Part shown: positions 17,474 to 26,656 of the stretch, in pieces | Layout of the letters: the number at the start of each line of letters is the position of its first letter | Numbering within the stretch: the first letter of the stretch is position 1 | Assembly: GCA_028281635.1 (NCBI GenBank) | Contig: JANQJM010000158.1 | Coordinates: 1 to 51,861 of the forward strand | Length of the DNA stretch: 51,861 nt | Source: Pseudomonadales bacterium | Lineage (GTDB): Bacteria; Pseudomonadota; Gammaproteobacteria; Pseudomonadales; Pseudohongiellaceae | Reading direction: 5' to 3' | Notes under the pieces: generated by a model | The model's database searches: none | Told to the model about the DNA's origin: nothing | Seen by the model: only the letters and a program-made list of their open reading frames with translations | Position numbers and translations under genes: made by a program

Positions 17474-18614
17474 TCAGGACTTCGTCAGACAATCCACCGG
17501 TTTTTATCGTGAGAATAGTCGTTCTCGTAATTTTTGGCGTGCCTTGCACACCGACCCGCCCTTGCTGGTTGGTCTGATTCTGCTCTGTTGCTTTGGCGTG
17601 TTTGTCTTGTTTAGCGCGAGCGACGGAGACGAAGCGATGGTTCGTCGACAGGCTCTGATCATGTTGGTGGGCATGATAGTAATGTTCATTGTGGCGCAGT
17701 TCAGTGTGCATTTCTTCAGGCGTTGGGCGCCTTCGATGTATGCCGTGGGCCTTGGCTTATTGGGATTGGTTTTGGTTATCGGTGTGGAAGAAAATGGTGC
17801 CAAGAGTTGGATCGATCTGCCAGGACTGCCTAGCTTCCAGCCCTCTGAAATGATGAAATTCATTGTTCCAATGTTACTGGCCTGGTATCTGGCGAGCCGA
17901 CCGCTGCCACCGCGCTTTAAACATCTGTTTTGGTCCGCCCTGATGATCGCCATTCCGGCGGCTCTTATCGTGCTGCAGAATGATACCGGAACCGCCATCA
18001 TGGTGTTCATGTCCGGTGTGTTCGTCGTGTTGCTGGCAGGTATTCGTTGGCGAATCGTGTTTAGTGGCTTCTTTGCTCTACTGCTGGTATCGCCAGCTTG
18101 GTATTTGTTTCTCGCGCAGGAACACCAAAAAAACCGCATTCTGACATTCTTTGATCCCTATCGTGATCCAACTGGAGCTGGATACAACATTATTCAATCC
18201 CAGATCGCCATTGGGTCCGGTGGCGTCTATGGCAAGGGCTACGGCAACGGTGCCCAGTCCCATCTGGACTTCATTCCAGAGAGCAACACGGATTTCATAC
18301 TCGCCGTACTGGCAGAAGAGTTTGGATTGCTGGGTATTCTGTTTTTAATCTGTTTGTATCTGTTCGTTCTGGTGCGTGGTTTCTATATCGCCTATGCTGC
18401 CAAAGATATGTTTAGTCGGCTGTTGGCCGGCAGCATTACCCTCACGTTCTTTTTCTATGTATTCGTGAACATGGCCATGGTGTCCGGACTACTACCCGTC
18501 ATCGGTCTGCCTTTGCCGCTGATAAGCCGCGGTGGTACTTCCATTGTCACCTTATTTGTTGGCTTTGGGCTGCTGATGTCGATTCAAACCCATGGTCGAG
18601 CCCGAAGAACGTAA
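17466..18614 (+). CDS. rodA: Rod shape-determining peptidoglycan glycosyltransferase RodA
   Basis: RodA polymerises lipid II into glycan strands in complex with PBP2. The 382-residue SEDS protein has about ten membrane segments. Diagnostic stretches are PSFQPSEMMKF, QNDTGTAIMVFMSG, the large periplasmic loop with QSQIAIGSGGVYGKGYGNG, LDFIPESNTDFILAVLAEEFG, and SRGGTSIV near the C-terminus. It starts inside the last codons of mrdA. In Pseudomonas an mltB-type lytic transglycosylase gene follows; here rlpA follows directly. Confidence 0.96.
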   Translation: MINQDFVRQSTGFYRENSRSRNFWRALHTDPPLLVGLILLCCFGVFVLFSASDGDEAMVRRQALIMLVGMIVMFIVAQFSVHFFRRWAPSMYAVGLGLLGLVLVIGVEENGAKSWIDLPGLPSFQPSEMMKFIVPMLLAWYLASRPLPPRFKHLFWSALMIAIPAALIVLQNDTGTAIMVFMSGVFVVLLAGIRWRIVFSGFFALLLVSPAWYLFLAQEHQKNRILTFFDPYRDPTGAGYNIIQSQIAIGSGGVYGKGYGNGAQSHLDFIPESNTDFILAVLAEEFGLLGILFLICLYLFVLVRGFYIAYAAKDMFSRLLAGSITLTFFFYVFVNMAMVSGLLPVIGLPLPLISRGGTSIVTLFVGFGLLMSIQTHGRARRT

Positions 18615-18768
18615 ATTATTGTTATTTAAGGGAAAATTTCTTTTTTCCTCTTAATCGAAGCAGTTATAGAGCGATATTAAGCCTGTATCGAGCGCTAACT
18701 ATCTGATTCTGATTAAAATATTCCCTGATTTGGACGCTAATTTAGGTCAGTTTTCCGGGAAAGTTGCC

Positions 18769-19650
18769 GTGATTATTCAGACCCTGCCAGTTCAGAGTTC
18801 CACTCGCTTCGCGCTGCTAGCCTTAATGTTAGCAAGCCTGGTTGCCTGTGGATCGGCACCAGCGCCAAAGCCCTCTAATCCCAATGCTGGACGTTACAGC
18901 ATTGCGCAGGATCGAGCGCCCTCGCGGCAGCTAGACATCGCTTCTATTCCCGAAGTAATCCCGATGCCGATTAAGCGCAGCGGTGCTGGCAATCGCAGCC
19001 CTTATACAGTGCTGGGCAAAACCTACACAGTGATGCCAACCGAAGCAGGCTATAGCGAGCGCGGTATTGCCTCCTGGTATGGGGAAAAGTTCCATGGACA
19101 TAAGACTTCTAATGGCGAAGTGTTTGATATGTACAAGGCTTCGGCAGCTCATAAATCATTGCCCATACCCAGCTTTTTGCGGGTGACGAATCTGGACAAT
19201 AACCGCAGTATCGTGGTGCGGGTTAATGATCGCGGTCCCTTTCATGGAGATCGACTCATAGACTTGTCCTATGCGGCAGCGCTCAAATTAGGGTACGCGG
19301 ACCGGGGCACAGCACGGGTGCAGCTTGAAGCTATCGTGGTGAACGCAGATGTCGGTAACCGAGCGCTGGCGGCTAATACTCGTTCCCAGGTTACTCTGCC
19401 CGATGTGAGTGGCAATGACCGTTATCTGCAGGTGGGTGCGTTTTCCAGCCTCAGCAGTGCCCAACAATTATCAAATCAACTGCGGGGAATAACGAATAGG
19501 CCAGTGTTTATTCGCTCGATTCCCACACAAAATAGCGGCGTTTTGCATCGAGTGAGGGTAGGTCCTTTGCAAGATGCCGGAGAAATTAGACGACTTACCC
19601 AACGGGTGGTTGCTGCAGACTTGGGAAGCCCTTACACTGTGACTGAGTAG
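18769..19650 (+). CDS. rlpA: RlpA-family septal lytic transglycosylase, lipoprotein
   Basis: RlpA cleaves naked (denuded) glycan strands in some species and localises to septa through its SPOR domain. The N-terminus has a hydrophobic stretch ending in the lipobox Leu-Val-Ala-Cys, so it is a lipoprotein. The double-psi beta-barrel core (GIASWYGEKFHGHKTSNGE, then VRVNDRGPFHGDRLIDLS) carries the conserved DRGP motif. The C-terminal SPOR domain begins near YLQVGAFSSLSSAQQL. The start is uncertain: GTG at 18769, after GGGAAAG, gives a standard signal peptide; the frame also opens at TTG 18730. It sits between rodA and dacA as in related bacteria. Confidence 0.92.
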   Translation: MIIQTLPVQSSTRFALLALMLASLVACGSAPAPKPSNPNAGRYSIAQDRAPSRQLDIASIPEVIPMPIKRSGAGNRSPYTVLGKTYTVMPTEAGYSERGIASWYGEKFHGHKTSNGEVFDMYKASAAHKSLPIPSFLRVTNLDNNRSIVVRVNDRGPFHGDRLIDLSYAAALKLGYADRGTARVQLEAIVVNADVGNRALAANTRSQVTLPDVSGNDRYLQVGAFSSLSSAQQLSNQLRGITNRPVFIRSIPTQNSGVLHRVRVGPLQDAGEIRRLTQRVVAADLGSPYTVTE

Positions 19651-19743
19651 TCCTCTTCTCGTGATTGCCACAGTAGCAGCGCTTCAGATAGCCCCTTTCG
19701 GCAGTAGTACCAGTAGTTTTTTCAAGACAGTTCGGAATTCTCA

Positions 19744-20913
19744 ATGTTGGTGAAGAACATGCGTTCTCTTATTCATGCAAAAATTCTTTTTCTAGCGATT
19801 TTGGCTAGTCAGTTTGCTCTGGCGCAGACGATCATTCCCCGCGCACCAGACATTGCTGCTACCAGTTACATCCTTATCGACGCCAAGACTGGTCACATTA
19901 TCGTCGAGGAGAATGCTGACGAGCCACTACCGCCTGCGAGTTTGACTAAAATCATGACCGCTTACATCGCCGTGGAGGAGATTCTGAACGGCAATCTGGC
20001 GCTGAGTGACAATGTGCATATCAGCGAGAAGGCCTGGCGCATGGAAGGCTCCAAGATGTTTGTGGGAGTGAACACACAGGTCAGTGTCGAAGATCTGTTG
20101 AGGGGCATCATCATTCAGTCAGGTAATGATGCCAGTGTGGCGATTGCCGAACATATCGCCGGCAGTGAAGACGCTTTTGCGGACATGATGAATCAGTACG
20201 CTGAAGTGCTGGGTATGGGCAGCAGCTTCTTCATGAATGCCAGCGGTCTGGATACTGAACTCTATTACAACACCATGTCGGCCCGTGATCTGGCAACTCT
20301 CGCTGAAGCGACAATCGCTCGTCACAGTGATTTCTATCCAATGTATGCGGAACGTGAATTCACCTACAACAATATTCGCCAGAGTAACCGCAACACCTTG
20401 TTGTTCCAGGATCGCAACGTCGATGGTATGAAAACTGGTTGGACCGACGCCGCTGGTTTTTGTCTGGTTGCGTCTGCCGAGCGAGATGGCATGCGGCTAA
20501 TCTCTGTTGTTATGGGTACGGCCAGCGAGGAATCACGGGCTATCGAGACTCAGAAACTTCTGACTTATGGATTCCGCTACTTTGAAACGCATAAGCTCTA
20601 CGATGCCAATCAGGTTTTAGCATCAGTGCCTGTTTATGCCGGTGAACGAGATACGGTAGATATTGGCATCGAACAAGAGGTATATATCACGATTCCCCGC
20701 GGACAGGGAGAAGCCATGACAGCTTCGGTAGATGTCGATCAATTAATCGAGGCGCCCATTGCAGATCGCCAGTTGATGGGTGTCGTTAACGTCATGCTGG
20801 AGGATGAGCTGTTGTTCAGTGGAGATGTGGTTTCCATGCACCCTGTTGCGGAAGGTGGCATGTTAAAGCGATTCGTAGATTGGGTAAGCTTGATGTTTAA
20901 CGATTCGTTATAA
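19744..20913 (+). CDS. dacA: D-alanyl-D-alanine carboxypeptidase, PBP5/6 type
   Basis: This low-molecular-weight PBP trims the terminal D-Ala from peptidoglycan peptides. The 389-residue protein has a signal peptide ending at ALA (residue 27), the catalytic Ser66-Leu-Thr-Lys69, Ser126-Gly-Asn128 and Lys230-Thr-Gly232. A beta-rich PBP5 C-terminal domain follows, and the last residues (MLKRFVDWVSLMF) look like the amphipathic helix that anchors PBP5 to the inner membrane. ATG 19744 or 19759 may be the start. It precedes ybeD by 18 bases, as in E. coli and Pseudomonas. Confidence 0.95.
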   Translation: MLVKNMRSLIHAKILFLAILASQFALAQTIIPRAPDIAATSYILIDAKTGHIIVEENADEPLPPASLTKIMTAYIAVEEILNGNLALSDNVHISEKAWRMEGSKMFVGVNTQVSVEDLLRGIIIQSGNDASVAIAEHIAGSEDAFADMMNQYAEVLGMGSSFFMNASGLDTELYYNTMSARDLATLAEATIARHSDFYPMYAEREFTYNNIRQSNRNTLLFQDRNVDGMKTGWTDAAGFCLVASAERDGMRLISVVMGTASEESRAIETQKLLTYGFRYFETHKLYDANQVLASVPVYAGERDTVDIGIEQEVYITIPRGQGEAMTASVDVDQLIEAPIADRQLMGVVNVMLEDELLFSGDVVSMHPVAEGGMLKRFVDWVSLMFNDSL

Positions 20914-20931
20914 CAGAAAGCTGCAGTCACT

Positions 20932-21243
20932 ATGACAGATGAAAAACCCGCTGCAACATCGGATGCGAATGACGAACAGGCTTCGACTCCACCTAAAATC
21001 GAATTTCCCTGTCTTTATCCCATAAAAATCATTGGCAAATCCGATCCCGAGTTCCAGGCCTCCGTTGTAGAGGCTGTGGAACGCTACACCGGCACTATCG
21101 ATGCTGAACTCATCAAGTCCCAGGCGAGTAAACAGAATAACTACGTTTCCATCACGGTTACCATTGCCGCCACCGGTGAAGAACAACTGCGTAATATCTT
21201 CTCCGATCTTAAAGCCATCGATAATGTGAAGCTCGTTCTTTAG
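20932..21243 (+). CDS. ybeD: YbeD-like DUF493 protein
   Basis: This 103-residue protein has a charged, low-complexity N-terminus (about residues 1-22) and then the DUF493 fold: FPCLYPIKIIGKSDPEFQASV, SKQNNYVSITVTIAATGEEQL and the ending AIDNVKLVL. The family resembles ACT-like regulatory domains and its function is not settled. The location between dacA and lipB is the standard one and suggests a regulatory tie to lipoate metabolism or the cell envelope, which is inference. Confidence 0.92.
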   Translation: MTDEKPAATSDANDEQASTPPKIEFPCLYPIKIIGKSDPEFQASVVEAVERYTGTIDAELIKSQASKQNNYVSITVTIAATGEEQLRNIFSDLKAIDNVKLVL

Positions 21244-21256
21244 TGAGATTACCTGA

Positions 21257-21946
21257 GTGTTGCTCACTGACTACAAATGGTTCGGCGCCAAAGCCGCCGA
21301 GAGCGATACATCCCTTCCTGAATTGATAGTCCGGCGACTCGGGCTGCAGGACTATGAACCAATCTTTCAAGCCATGCGTTATCTGGCTGAGCACCCCAAA
21401 TCAGACCGCGCTGATGAAATCTGGTTGTTGAGCCATAAGCCAGTATTTACACAAGGACAGGCTGGCAAGGCGGAACATGTGTTGAATCCCGGTGATATAC
21501 CGGTGGTGCAAGTGGACCGCGGGGGTCAGGTCACTTACCACGGTCCGGGACAACTAGTGGCTTACCTGCTGATTGATGTGAGGCGACGCAAACTGGGGGT
21601 GCGCAATCTGGTAGATGCTATTGAGCGTGCTGTAATCAATACCCTTGCAGAGTGCGGGGTTAAAGCAATCACTCGACCCGGCGCTCCCGGAGTCTATGTG
21701 AATAATGCTAAAATAGCGGCATTGGGTTTACGCATTAAGAACGGGTGGAGTTATCACGGCCTGAGTCTCAATGTGAACATGGACTTATCTCCGTTTTCGA
21801 TGATTAACCCCTGTGGGTTCGAAAAACTGGCTGTAACTCAGTTAGCAGACTTGGTAGAGCCCGGGGAACACTTGTTGCAACAGACCAGCAAGCTGTTAGT
21901 CGACAAATTGCTTTTGGAGCTTGGCTATTCAAGCTATTACTCATAA
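21257..21946 (+). CDS. lipB: Octanoyltransferase LipB
   Basis: LipB moves octanoyl from ACP to lipoyl domains. The 229-residue frame starts with GTG at 21257, 13 bases after ybeD; the first ~20 residues are an extension not typical of the family, so a later start is possible. Conserved blocks are [29 protein letters not shown] with Lys152 in [10 protein letters not shown], and the acyl-carrying Cys186 in [13 protein letters not shown]. Lys152 and Cys186 match the Cys/Lys dyad of LipB. lipA follows 17 bases later. Confidence 0.95.
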   Translation: MLLTDYKWFGAKAAESDTSLPELIVRRLGLQDYEPIFQAMRYLAEHPKSDRADEIWLLSHKPVFTQGQAGKAEHVLNPGDIPVVQVDRGGQVTYHGPGQLVAYLLIDVRRRKLGVRNLVDAIERAVINTLAECGVKAITRPGAPGVYVNNAKIAALGLRIKNGWSYHGLSLNVNMDLSPFSMINPCGFEKLAVTQLADLVEPGEHLLQQTSKLLVDKLLLELGYSSYYS

Positions 21947-21963
21947 TTTAATTCCTGGATCAA

Positions 21964-22932
21964 ATGGCTGAAGAACGTAAACGTAGAAATGTACTAGTAG
22001 AAGGAGAGAAGCTGCGGGGGGCGGACAAGGTTCGTCGCATTCCGGTAAAAGTTATTCCCACTACTGAGTTACCTGCCAAGCCAGATTGGATTCGGGTAAA
22101 GATTCCTACTTCGGGCAAGGTACAACACATCAAGCAGAAGCTGAGGCAACATAAACTAGCTTCTGTTTGCGAAGAGGCTTCGTGTCCGAACATCGGTGAG
22201 TGTTTCAGCAATGGCACCGCCACTTTTATGGTCATGGGAGACATCTGCACTCGCCGCTGTCCATTCTGCGATGTTGCCCACGGCAAGCCAAAACCCCTGG
22301 ATGTGAATGAACCAGAAGAACTCGCCAGGGCCATCAAGGAAATGGGATTGAGTTACGTGGTCATTACCTCGGTAGATCGCGATGACTTGAAAGACAGCGG
22401 TGCCCAGCATTTCGCAGATTGCATTACTCAAACCCGCCTGCATAATCCAGGAATCAAGGTGGAAGTGTTGGTGCCTGATTTTCGTGGTCGCATGGAGATC
22501 GCTATCGACATTCTGCAACACACCCCACCCGATGTGTTTAACCACAATCTGGAAACGGTGCCGCGCCTGTATCGTCAGGCCAGGCCAGGAGCTGACTACC
22601 AGTGGTCCCTGGATTTGCTTAAAGCTTACAAAGCGAAACGAAATGAGGTTGTGACAAAATCAGGGCTGATGCTGGGACTTGGAGAGACGCTGGATGAGGT
22701 AAAGCAAGTGTTGTCTGATCTTCGCGCTCACGATGTCGATATGGTTACTCTTGGACAATACCTGCAGCCTAGTCGAGATCATTTGAAAGTAGAGCGTTTC
22801 GTCCATCCTGATGAGTTTGAAGACCTGAGGGTCTACGCAGAAAATCTCGGATTCAATCAAGTTGCCAGCGGTCCACTTGTCCGCTCGTCCTATCATGCCG
22901 ACAAGCAAGCCCATGGAGAGACTGTTTCATGA
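21964..22932 (+). CDS. lipA: Lipoyl synthase
   Basis: LipA is a radical SAM enzyme that inserts two sulfurs into octanoyl-lipoyl domains. The 322-residue protein has both cluster motifs: auxiliary Cys69, Cys74 and Cys80 ([12 protein letters not shown]), and the radical SAM Cys95, Cys99 and Cys102 (CTRRCPFC). The C-terminal VRSSYHAD supplies the serine ligand of the auxiliary cluster. It ends the mrdA-to-lipA block; in Pseudomonas relatives the facing holA block would follow nearby, but here about 13 kb of other genes intervene. Confidence 0.97.
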   Translation: MAEERKRRNVLVEGEKLRGADKVRRIPVKVIPTTELPAKPDWIRVKIPTSGKVQHIKQKLRQHKLASVCEEASCPNIGECFSNGTATFMVMGDICTRRCPFCDVAHGKPKPLDVNEPEELARAIKEMGLSYVVITSVDRDDLKDSGAQHFADCITQTRLHNPGIKVEVLVPDFRGRMEIAIDILQHTPPDVFNHNLETVPRLYRQARPGADYQWSLDLLKAYKAKRNEVVTKSGLMLGLGETLDEVKQVLSDLRAHDVDMVTLGQYLQPSRDHLKVERFVHPDEFEDLRVYAENLGFNQVASGPLVRSSYHADKQAHGETVS

Positions 22933-22943
22933 GTCTAAGTTGA

Positions 22944-23684
22944 ATGAAAATTGAACTTAGACAAATCATAATCAGTGTCATTGCTCTTCTAGTTGCAGTA
23001 CTTACCGTTATCGGATTCGTCCGTAATCCGGCTGCCATCGGCGAACTTCCACTTATCGTTCGTGCACTAGTTTTAAACTTCGCGGTGCTGGCCGCATTGG
23101 TTGCAATATTTCCATTGAATCCAGTTTTTCATGGCCGACCCGGCGTTTATGGTCTTGTGGTTTGTTTGCCTGCTTTGATTCCGGGATTCGTCTACTTTCT
23201 ACTTCTGCTGCCAAATCAAGCCAGTGACGGTATCGTAGCTGAACAACTGCGTAGTGATTTAATTACCGACGGATCCAGCAATGGTATCGTGGAAGTAGGC
23301 TTCGCTTATCCGATTTATACACCCACTGTCAGCCTGCGTAACAGCAGTCTATATACCAAACAGGTAAATCTCTATTTGCGCATGATTGATGCGAATGGGG
23401 AACCTGCTCTGTTTCGAAGCGTACGCAATCGTGTGCCTGGATCAAGCTTGAGTGTGGAAAGTACGGTACAGGGAATGTTGAGTCGTAATGATGGTTATCT
23501 ATTTAACCCCGTGACCTTACCTCCCGGCATTGAAGTGAGTGGGAGGTTGGTATTTGTGATCAGTAATCTGGAAGATGGCACCAGCTTTATCGATGCCCTG
23601 GGATATGCCTACCAAGCGCAGTTTGAAATTCGTGATCCAAGCAACGGACAGCTGATTGAAGAATTCCCGTTGAATAGAATCTAG
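22944..23684 (+). CDS. Unknown membrane-anchored protein with a C-terminal soluble domain
   Basis: I do not recognise this 246-residue protein. Three hydrophobic segments lie at residues about 6-26, 36-59 and 69-91. A beta-rich soluble region follows (about 95-246) with repeated patterns such as VEVGFAYPIYTPTVSLRN, VNLYLRMIDANGEP and SGRLVFVISN, suggestive of an immunoglobulin-like or jelly-roll fold on the periplasmic side. It has no cysteine-based or catalytic motif that I can see. It starts 11 bases after lipA, so it may be co-transcribed with the lipoate genes. Its stop overlaps the stop of the facing sterol-desaturase-like gene by four bases (CTAG). Confidence 0.75.
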   Translation: MKIELRQIIISVIALLVAVLTVIGFVRNPAAIGELPLIVRALVLNFAVLAALVAIFPLNPVFHGRPGVYGLVVCLPALIPGFVYFLLLLPNQASDGIVAEQLRSDLITDGSSNGIVEVGFAYPIYTPTVSLRNSSLYTKQVNLYLRMIDANGEPALFRSVRNRVPGSSLSVESTVQGMLSRNDGYLFNPVTLPPGIEVSGRLVFVISNLEDGTSFIDALGYAYQAQFEIRDPSNGQLIEEFPLNRI

Positions 23685-24910
23685 AGGCTGTTCTGCGTTG
23701 CACCCGAACTGAACCGCAGATTTCTCTTTAGACCAAGTGCGAGCACTGCAGAGGCAAGTGCATAGAACAGTGCGATTGTACTGTGTAGGTAGGGGAAGCC
23801 GAGGGCGAAAAAACCGCCTGCCAATACAGCCACCCGTAACAGTTCGGCGAAGAGTGCGCTGGCTCTGTTTTCCAACCAGAGGCCATGAACATACAAAGAA
23901 AGCGTCAGGTAGCCCACGGCCATTGCGGTGAGTGTGTATCCCAGGGTGGAAGCATTAAGCAATACGTAGAGACTCAATCCAACGGTCACGATGAACTGAC
24001 CCAGTGTGTAACAGGATTCTGCAGGGGACACCACAGGATCAAATTTACTGTATAGGTCCTCGACACGGCGCCCCTGGCACTTGGTCTGCATACCTGCCGG
24101 CAACCACCCGGGTGGCTTGAACGGAAGTAGCAGCTTGTTAAGAAGGCCAGGTGCACTAAAACAGTCCTGCAATAACCTCCAATAAACATGGATGTTAGCC
24201 CACAAAGGGTTCCAGCTGTTTAGCGGTTTGCGTAAACCAAATGACACCGGTTCTGTGTCCAATTCTTCCTGAAAACTGCCAAAGAGTCTGTCCCATAGGA
24301 TGAATACACCTCCGTAATTCTTGTCGACATAGATGCTGTTCCTGCCATGGTGGACGCGATGATTCGAAGGTGTGACAAATATCCATTCCAGCGCGCCAAG
24401 TTTAGGTACATGCTCGGTGTGTACCCAGAACTGATAGATTAAATTCAGGCTCACTACAGTGAATAATATTTCTGCCGGAAACCCCAAGGCGAAGAAAGGC
24501 AGGTAGAACAAAAAGCCGTAGAAGTCGATACTGGTCTGGCGAAGGGCGGTGCTAAGATTGAAGTCTTCACTCTGATGATGAGCCACATGAGAGCCCCAAA
24601 ACAAAGCAACTTCATGACCCAGGCGGTGTTTCCAGTAGTACGCCAGATCGTAGAGTACGAAGCAGCTTATCCAGACCCATAAGGCGTCATCGGGAAGTTG
24701 CTGCAGCTGATAATGGCTAACTACAAATTCGTAGATACCTCCAGAAAAACCAAGAATGACCAAGGCCTGAAGTCTACTTAAACTGCCCATAGACAAGCTG
24801 TTTATGGTGTCGTTGATGCGATAGGTATTTCGACCTCGCAGGAAACCGTAAGCTAGCTCCATGAACATCAGTAGGAAGAAGAAAGGAATCGCGTAGAGAA
24901 TTAAATCCAT
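23681..24910 (-). CDS. Sterol desaturase / fatty acid hydroxylase superfamily membrane enzyme
   Basis: This 409-residue membrane protein has the di-iron histidine clusters of the fatty acid hydroxylase superfamily: His95 and His99 (KHRLGH), His108, His111 and His112 (HVAHH), His164 and His167, and His184, His187 and His188 (NHRVHH). Several hydrophobic helices surround them, and an extra C-terminal membrane region (residues about 310-395) resembles the alkylglycerol monooxygenase-like branch. The family adds oxygen to or desaturates lipids; the substrate is unknown. It starts nine bases after the Hsp70-like gene, so the two are probably co-transcribed. Confidence 0.85.
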   Translation of the reverse strand: MDLILYAIPFFFLLMFMELAYGFLRGRNTYRINDTINSLSMGSLSRLQALVILGFSGGIYEFVVSHYQLQQLPDDALWVWISCFVLYDLAYYWKHRLGHEVALFWGSHVAHHQSEDFNLSTALRQTSIDFYGFLFYLPFFALGFPAEILFTVVSLNLIYQFWVHTEHVPKLGALEWIFVTPSNHRVHHGRNSIYVDKNYGGVFILWDRLFGSFQEELDTEPVSFGLRKPLNSWNPLWANIHVYWRLLQDCFSAPGLLNKLLLPFKPPGWLPAGMQTKCQGRRVEDLYSKFDPVVSPAESCYTLGQFIVTVGLSLYVLLNASTLGYTLTAMAVGYLTLSLYVHGLWLENRASALFAELLRVAVLAGGFFALGFPYLHSTIALFYALASAVLALGLKRNLRFSSGATQNSL

Positions 24911-24919
24911 GGGTGCATT

Positions 24920-26467
24920 CTAATCCTCAGCTGAAGATTGGCCAATGCTGGTTGCCGACGCTTTGATCTCCTTACTGCCTAGTTGTTTGAATTCAGCTAT
25001 AGCGAGCCCAGCGGCAACGCTGGTAAAAGGGTCGTGTTCCACCACTTTATCCGGAAACTGTCTTGCCAGAATTCGCTTTACGGCAGGGATGAGAGAGGAC
25101 CCGCCGGTGCGGATGACCAGCTCAATCTGATCACTACGGAGTCGTGCCTTGCGCAAAACCTCAGCGATCACGATCTCAATCTGATCTAGCAAATCGCTGA
25201 TTATTTCTTCAAACTGGGATCGGCTGACTTCCAGATCGATGTCTAACTCCGGTATATCTAGACGTGCTGTCTGTTCAGACGAGAGTCTCGCCTTCAAGTC
25301 TTTAATACACTGAAAGACCAGGTAGCTGTAGTTGCTCTTGATCAGATCGTATAGGCGGCGAAATTTGGTAGAAGCCTCGTCATCATACTCGATGCGTTGC
25401 ATCAGTGGGCTGGTGTAGCGGTTCTGGTTGAGCATATAACTGATGGCCCAGTTCAGTAACAACTCTTCATAGTCTTCGAAAGGAAACAGGGTTTCTATTT
25501 CTCTGTCTTCACCTGTACGACGCCAGCGCTCACCCTTGCCAAGCAGAGGAAAGATCAATTCCCTAAACAGCAGCTGATCGATATGATCGCCACCCAGGCC
25601 AGTGCCGTGGGTTGCTACAACCTTGAAATCATTTGCCTCTCTTACCAGTACACAAAGGTCCAGGGTGCCACCGCCAAAATCTACCGCCAGTAGTACTTTT
25701 TCCCGCGCATCAGGGTGTTGATGCAGGTAACTGAGTGCAGCAGCAATGGGCTCCGGATAAAAACTCTGTCGAGTGAAGTCGGCGTGTCCGTAAGACTCCG
25801 AGAGCAACGTGAGTGCCATTTCATTGCGGCTGGGATCAGTGCCTTCGAAATTGACTGGATGACCGATACAGGCATGCTCATTGTCGTCATTGGCAAGTTG
25901 CATCGATCGCTGCAGGTCGATCAAGCTGTTACGAATTCTCAAGAGCAACGGGGTAATTAGTGCGACCAGTCTAAAGGGTCTGTCAAAAACCATGAGTCTC
26001 GGTGCGCTGCTGTTTCCGAGTAACCGTTTTATGCCGCGGAACAAACGACCTTTCTGGCCACCATCGACAAATGACTGACCATAGATCATTTCGGTTTGCG
26101 CCTCTTCTGGCAGTCCCCTATCTCCAATTTGCCCGGTGGTGGTTCTGCCTTCTCCTAAAACTTCTGCGCTCAACTCCACCGTGCGACCCATATTGCTTTC
26201 GATGTACTGGTCAATCGCTGCCTGGCCGGTATGCAATTTGAAGTCCCGGTCTATGTAAGTAGCCGAAGGCATTACAGTAGAGTGCTTTTCGAGCTGGACT
26301 AGGTGAATTTCCTGCCCGTCAAACAAGGCAGCGGCACTATTACTGGTACCGTAGTCGATACCTATGCCCAGTTTAGGGGCGAACTCTGATTGCTTTGTGG
26401 TCACTGCGTGGGGAGAACTAGGGTTTCGATTCGATTGGTTTGGACTATTTTGGACTAAATTGGACAA
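24920..26467 (-). CDS. Hsp70-family (YegD-like) ATPase-domain protein
   Basis: The product has up to 515 residues and shows the Hsp70/actin ATPase motifs: phosphate-1 GIGIDYGTSNSAAALFDG near residue 35, phosphate-2 LLAVDFGGGTLDLCV near 265, and the adenosine motif RTGGSSLIPAVKRILA near 455. No full peptide-binding domain follows, as in YegD, so it is an atypical chaperone-like protein of unknown client. The first ~30 residues are Asn/Ser/Gln-rich and poorly conserved in appearance. The start is doubtful: TTG 26467 lies inside a run of 10-base repeats, and GTG 26404 is an alternative; neither has a good ribosome binding site. It appears to head an operon with the desaturase-like gene. Confidence 0.84.
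   Translation of the reverse strand: MSNLVQNSPNQSNRNPSSPHAVTTKQSEFAPKLGIGIDYGTSNSAAALFDGQEIHLVQLEKHSTVMPSATYIDRDFKLHTGQAAIDQYIESNMGRTVELSAEVLGEGRTTTGQIGDRGLPEEAQTEMIYGQSFVDGGQKGRLFRGIKRLLGNSSAPRLMVFDRPFRLVALITPLLLRIRNSLIDLQRSMQLANDDNEHACIGHPVNFEGTDPSRNEMALTLLSESYGHADFTRQSFYPEPIAAALSYLHQHPDAREKVLLAVDFGGGTLDLCVLVREANDFKVVATHGTGLGGDHIDQLLFRELIFPLLGKGERWRRTGEDREIETLFPFEDYEELLLNWAISYMLNQNRYTSPLMQRIEYDDEASTKFRRLYDLIKSNYSYLVFQCIKDLKARLSSEQTARLDIPELDIDLEVSRSQFEEIISDLLDQIEIVIAEVLRKARLRSDQIELVIRTGGSSLIPAVKRILARQFPDKVVEHDPFTSVAAGLAIAEFKQLGSKEIKASATSIGQSSAED
26440..26465. repeat. Three TTGGAC repeats spaced exactly ten bases
   Basis: TTGGAC occurs at 26440, 26450 and 26460, twice followed by TA and once by AA, so the same helix face carries the motif three times. 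A partial fourth copy, TTGGTT, is at 26435. The run spans the putative first codons of the Hsp70-like gene and lies about 190 bases upstream of the divergent cyclophilin start. It may be an operator between two divergent genes, or chance. Confidence 0.45.
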
Positions 26468-26656
26468 CAGCTTTTAAGAGGCGAGAGCCTGAGCATTTAA
26501 ACCGGCTCCGTCCAGTTGCAACGCGGCCGCTATTCTACACCAGCTTGAGCCGGCATATCAGCCCTTGCTTGGGGTGTTCTGTTGCAGTTTTTGGGAACTT
26601 CACCTATCCTCCCCCGGTCATATTGTCAGGCAAGAATTTTGAGTATTGGAGACCCT

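Noticed and set aside
17504..18139. 211-residue reverse-strand frame
   Set aside because: It lies antisense within rodA, whose membrane-protein codon use leaves long open antisense frames; no motif is visible.
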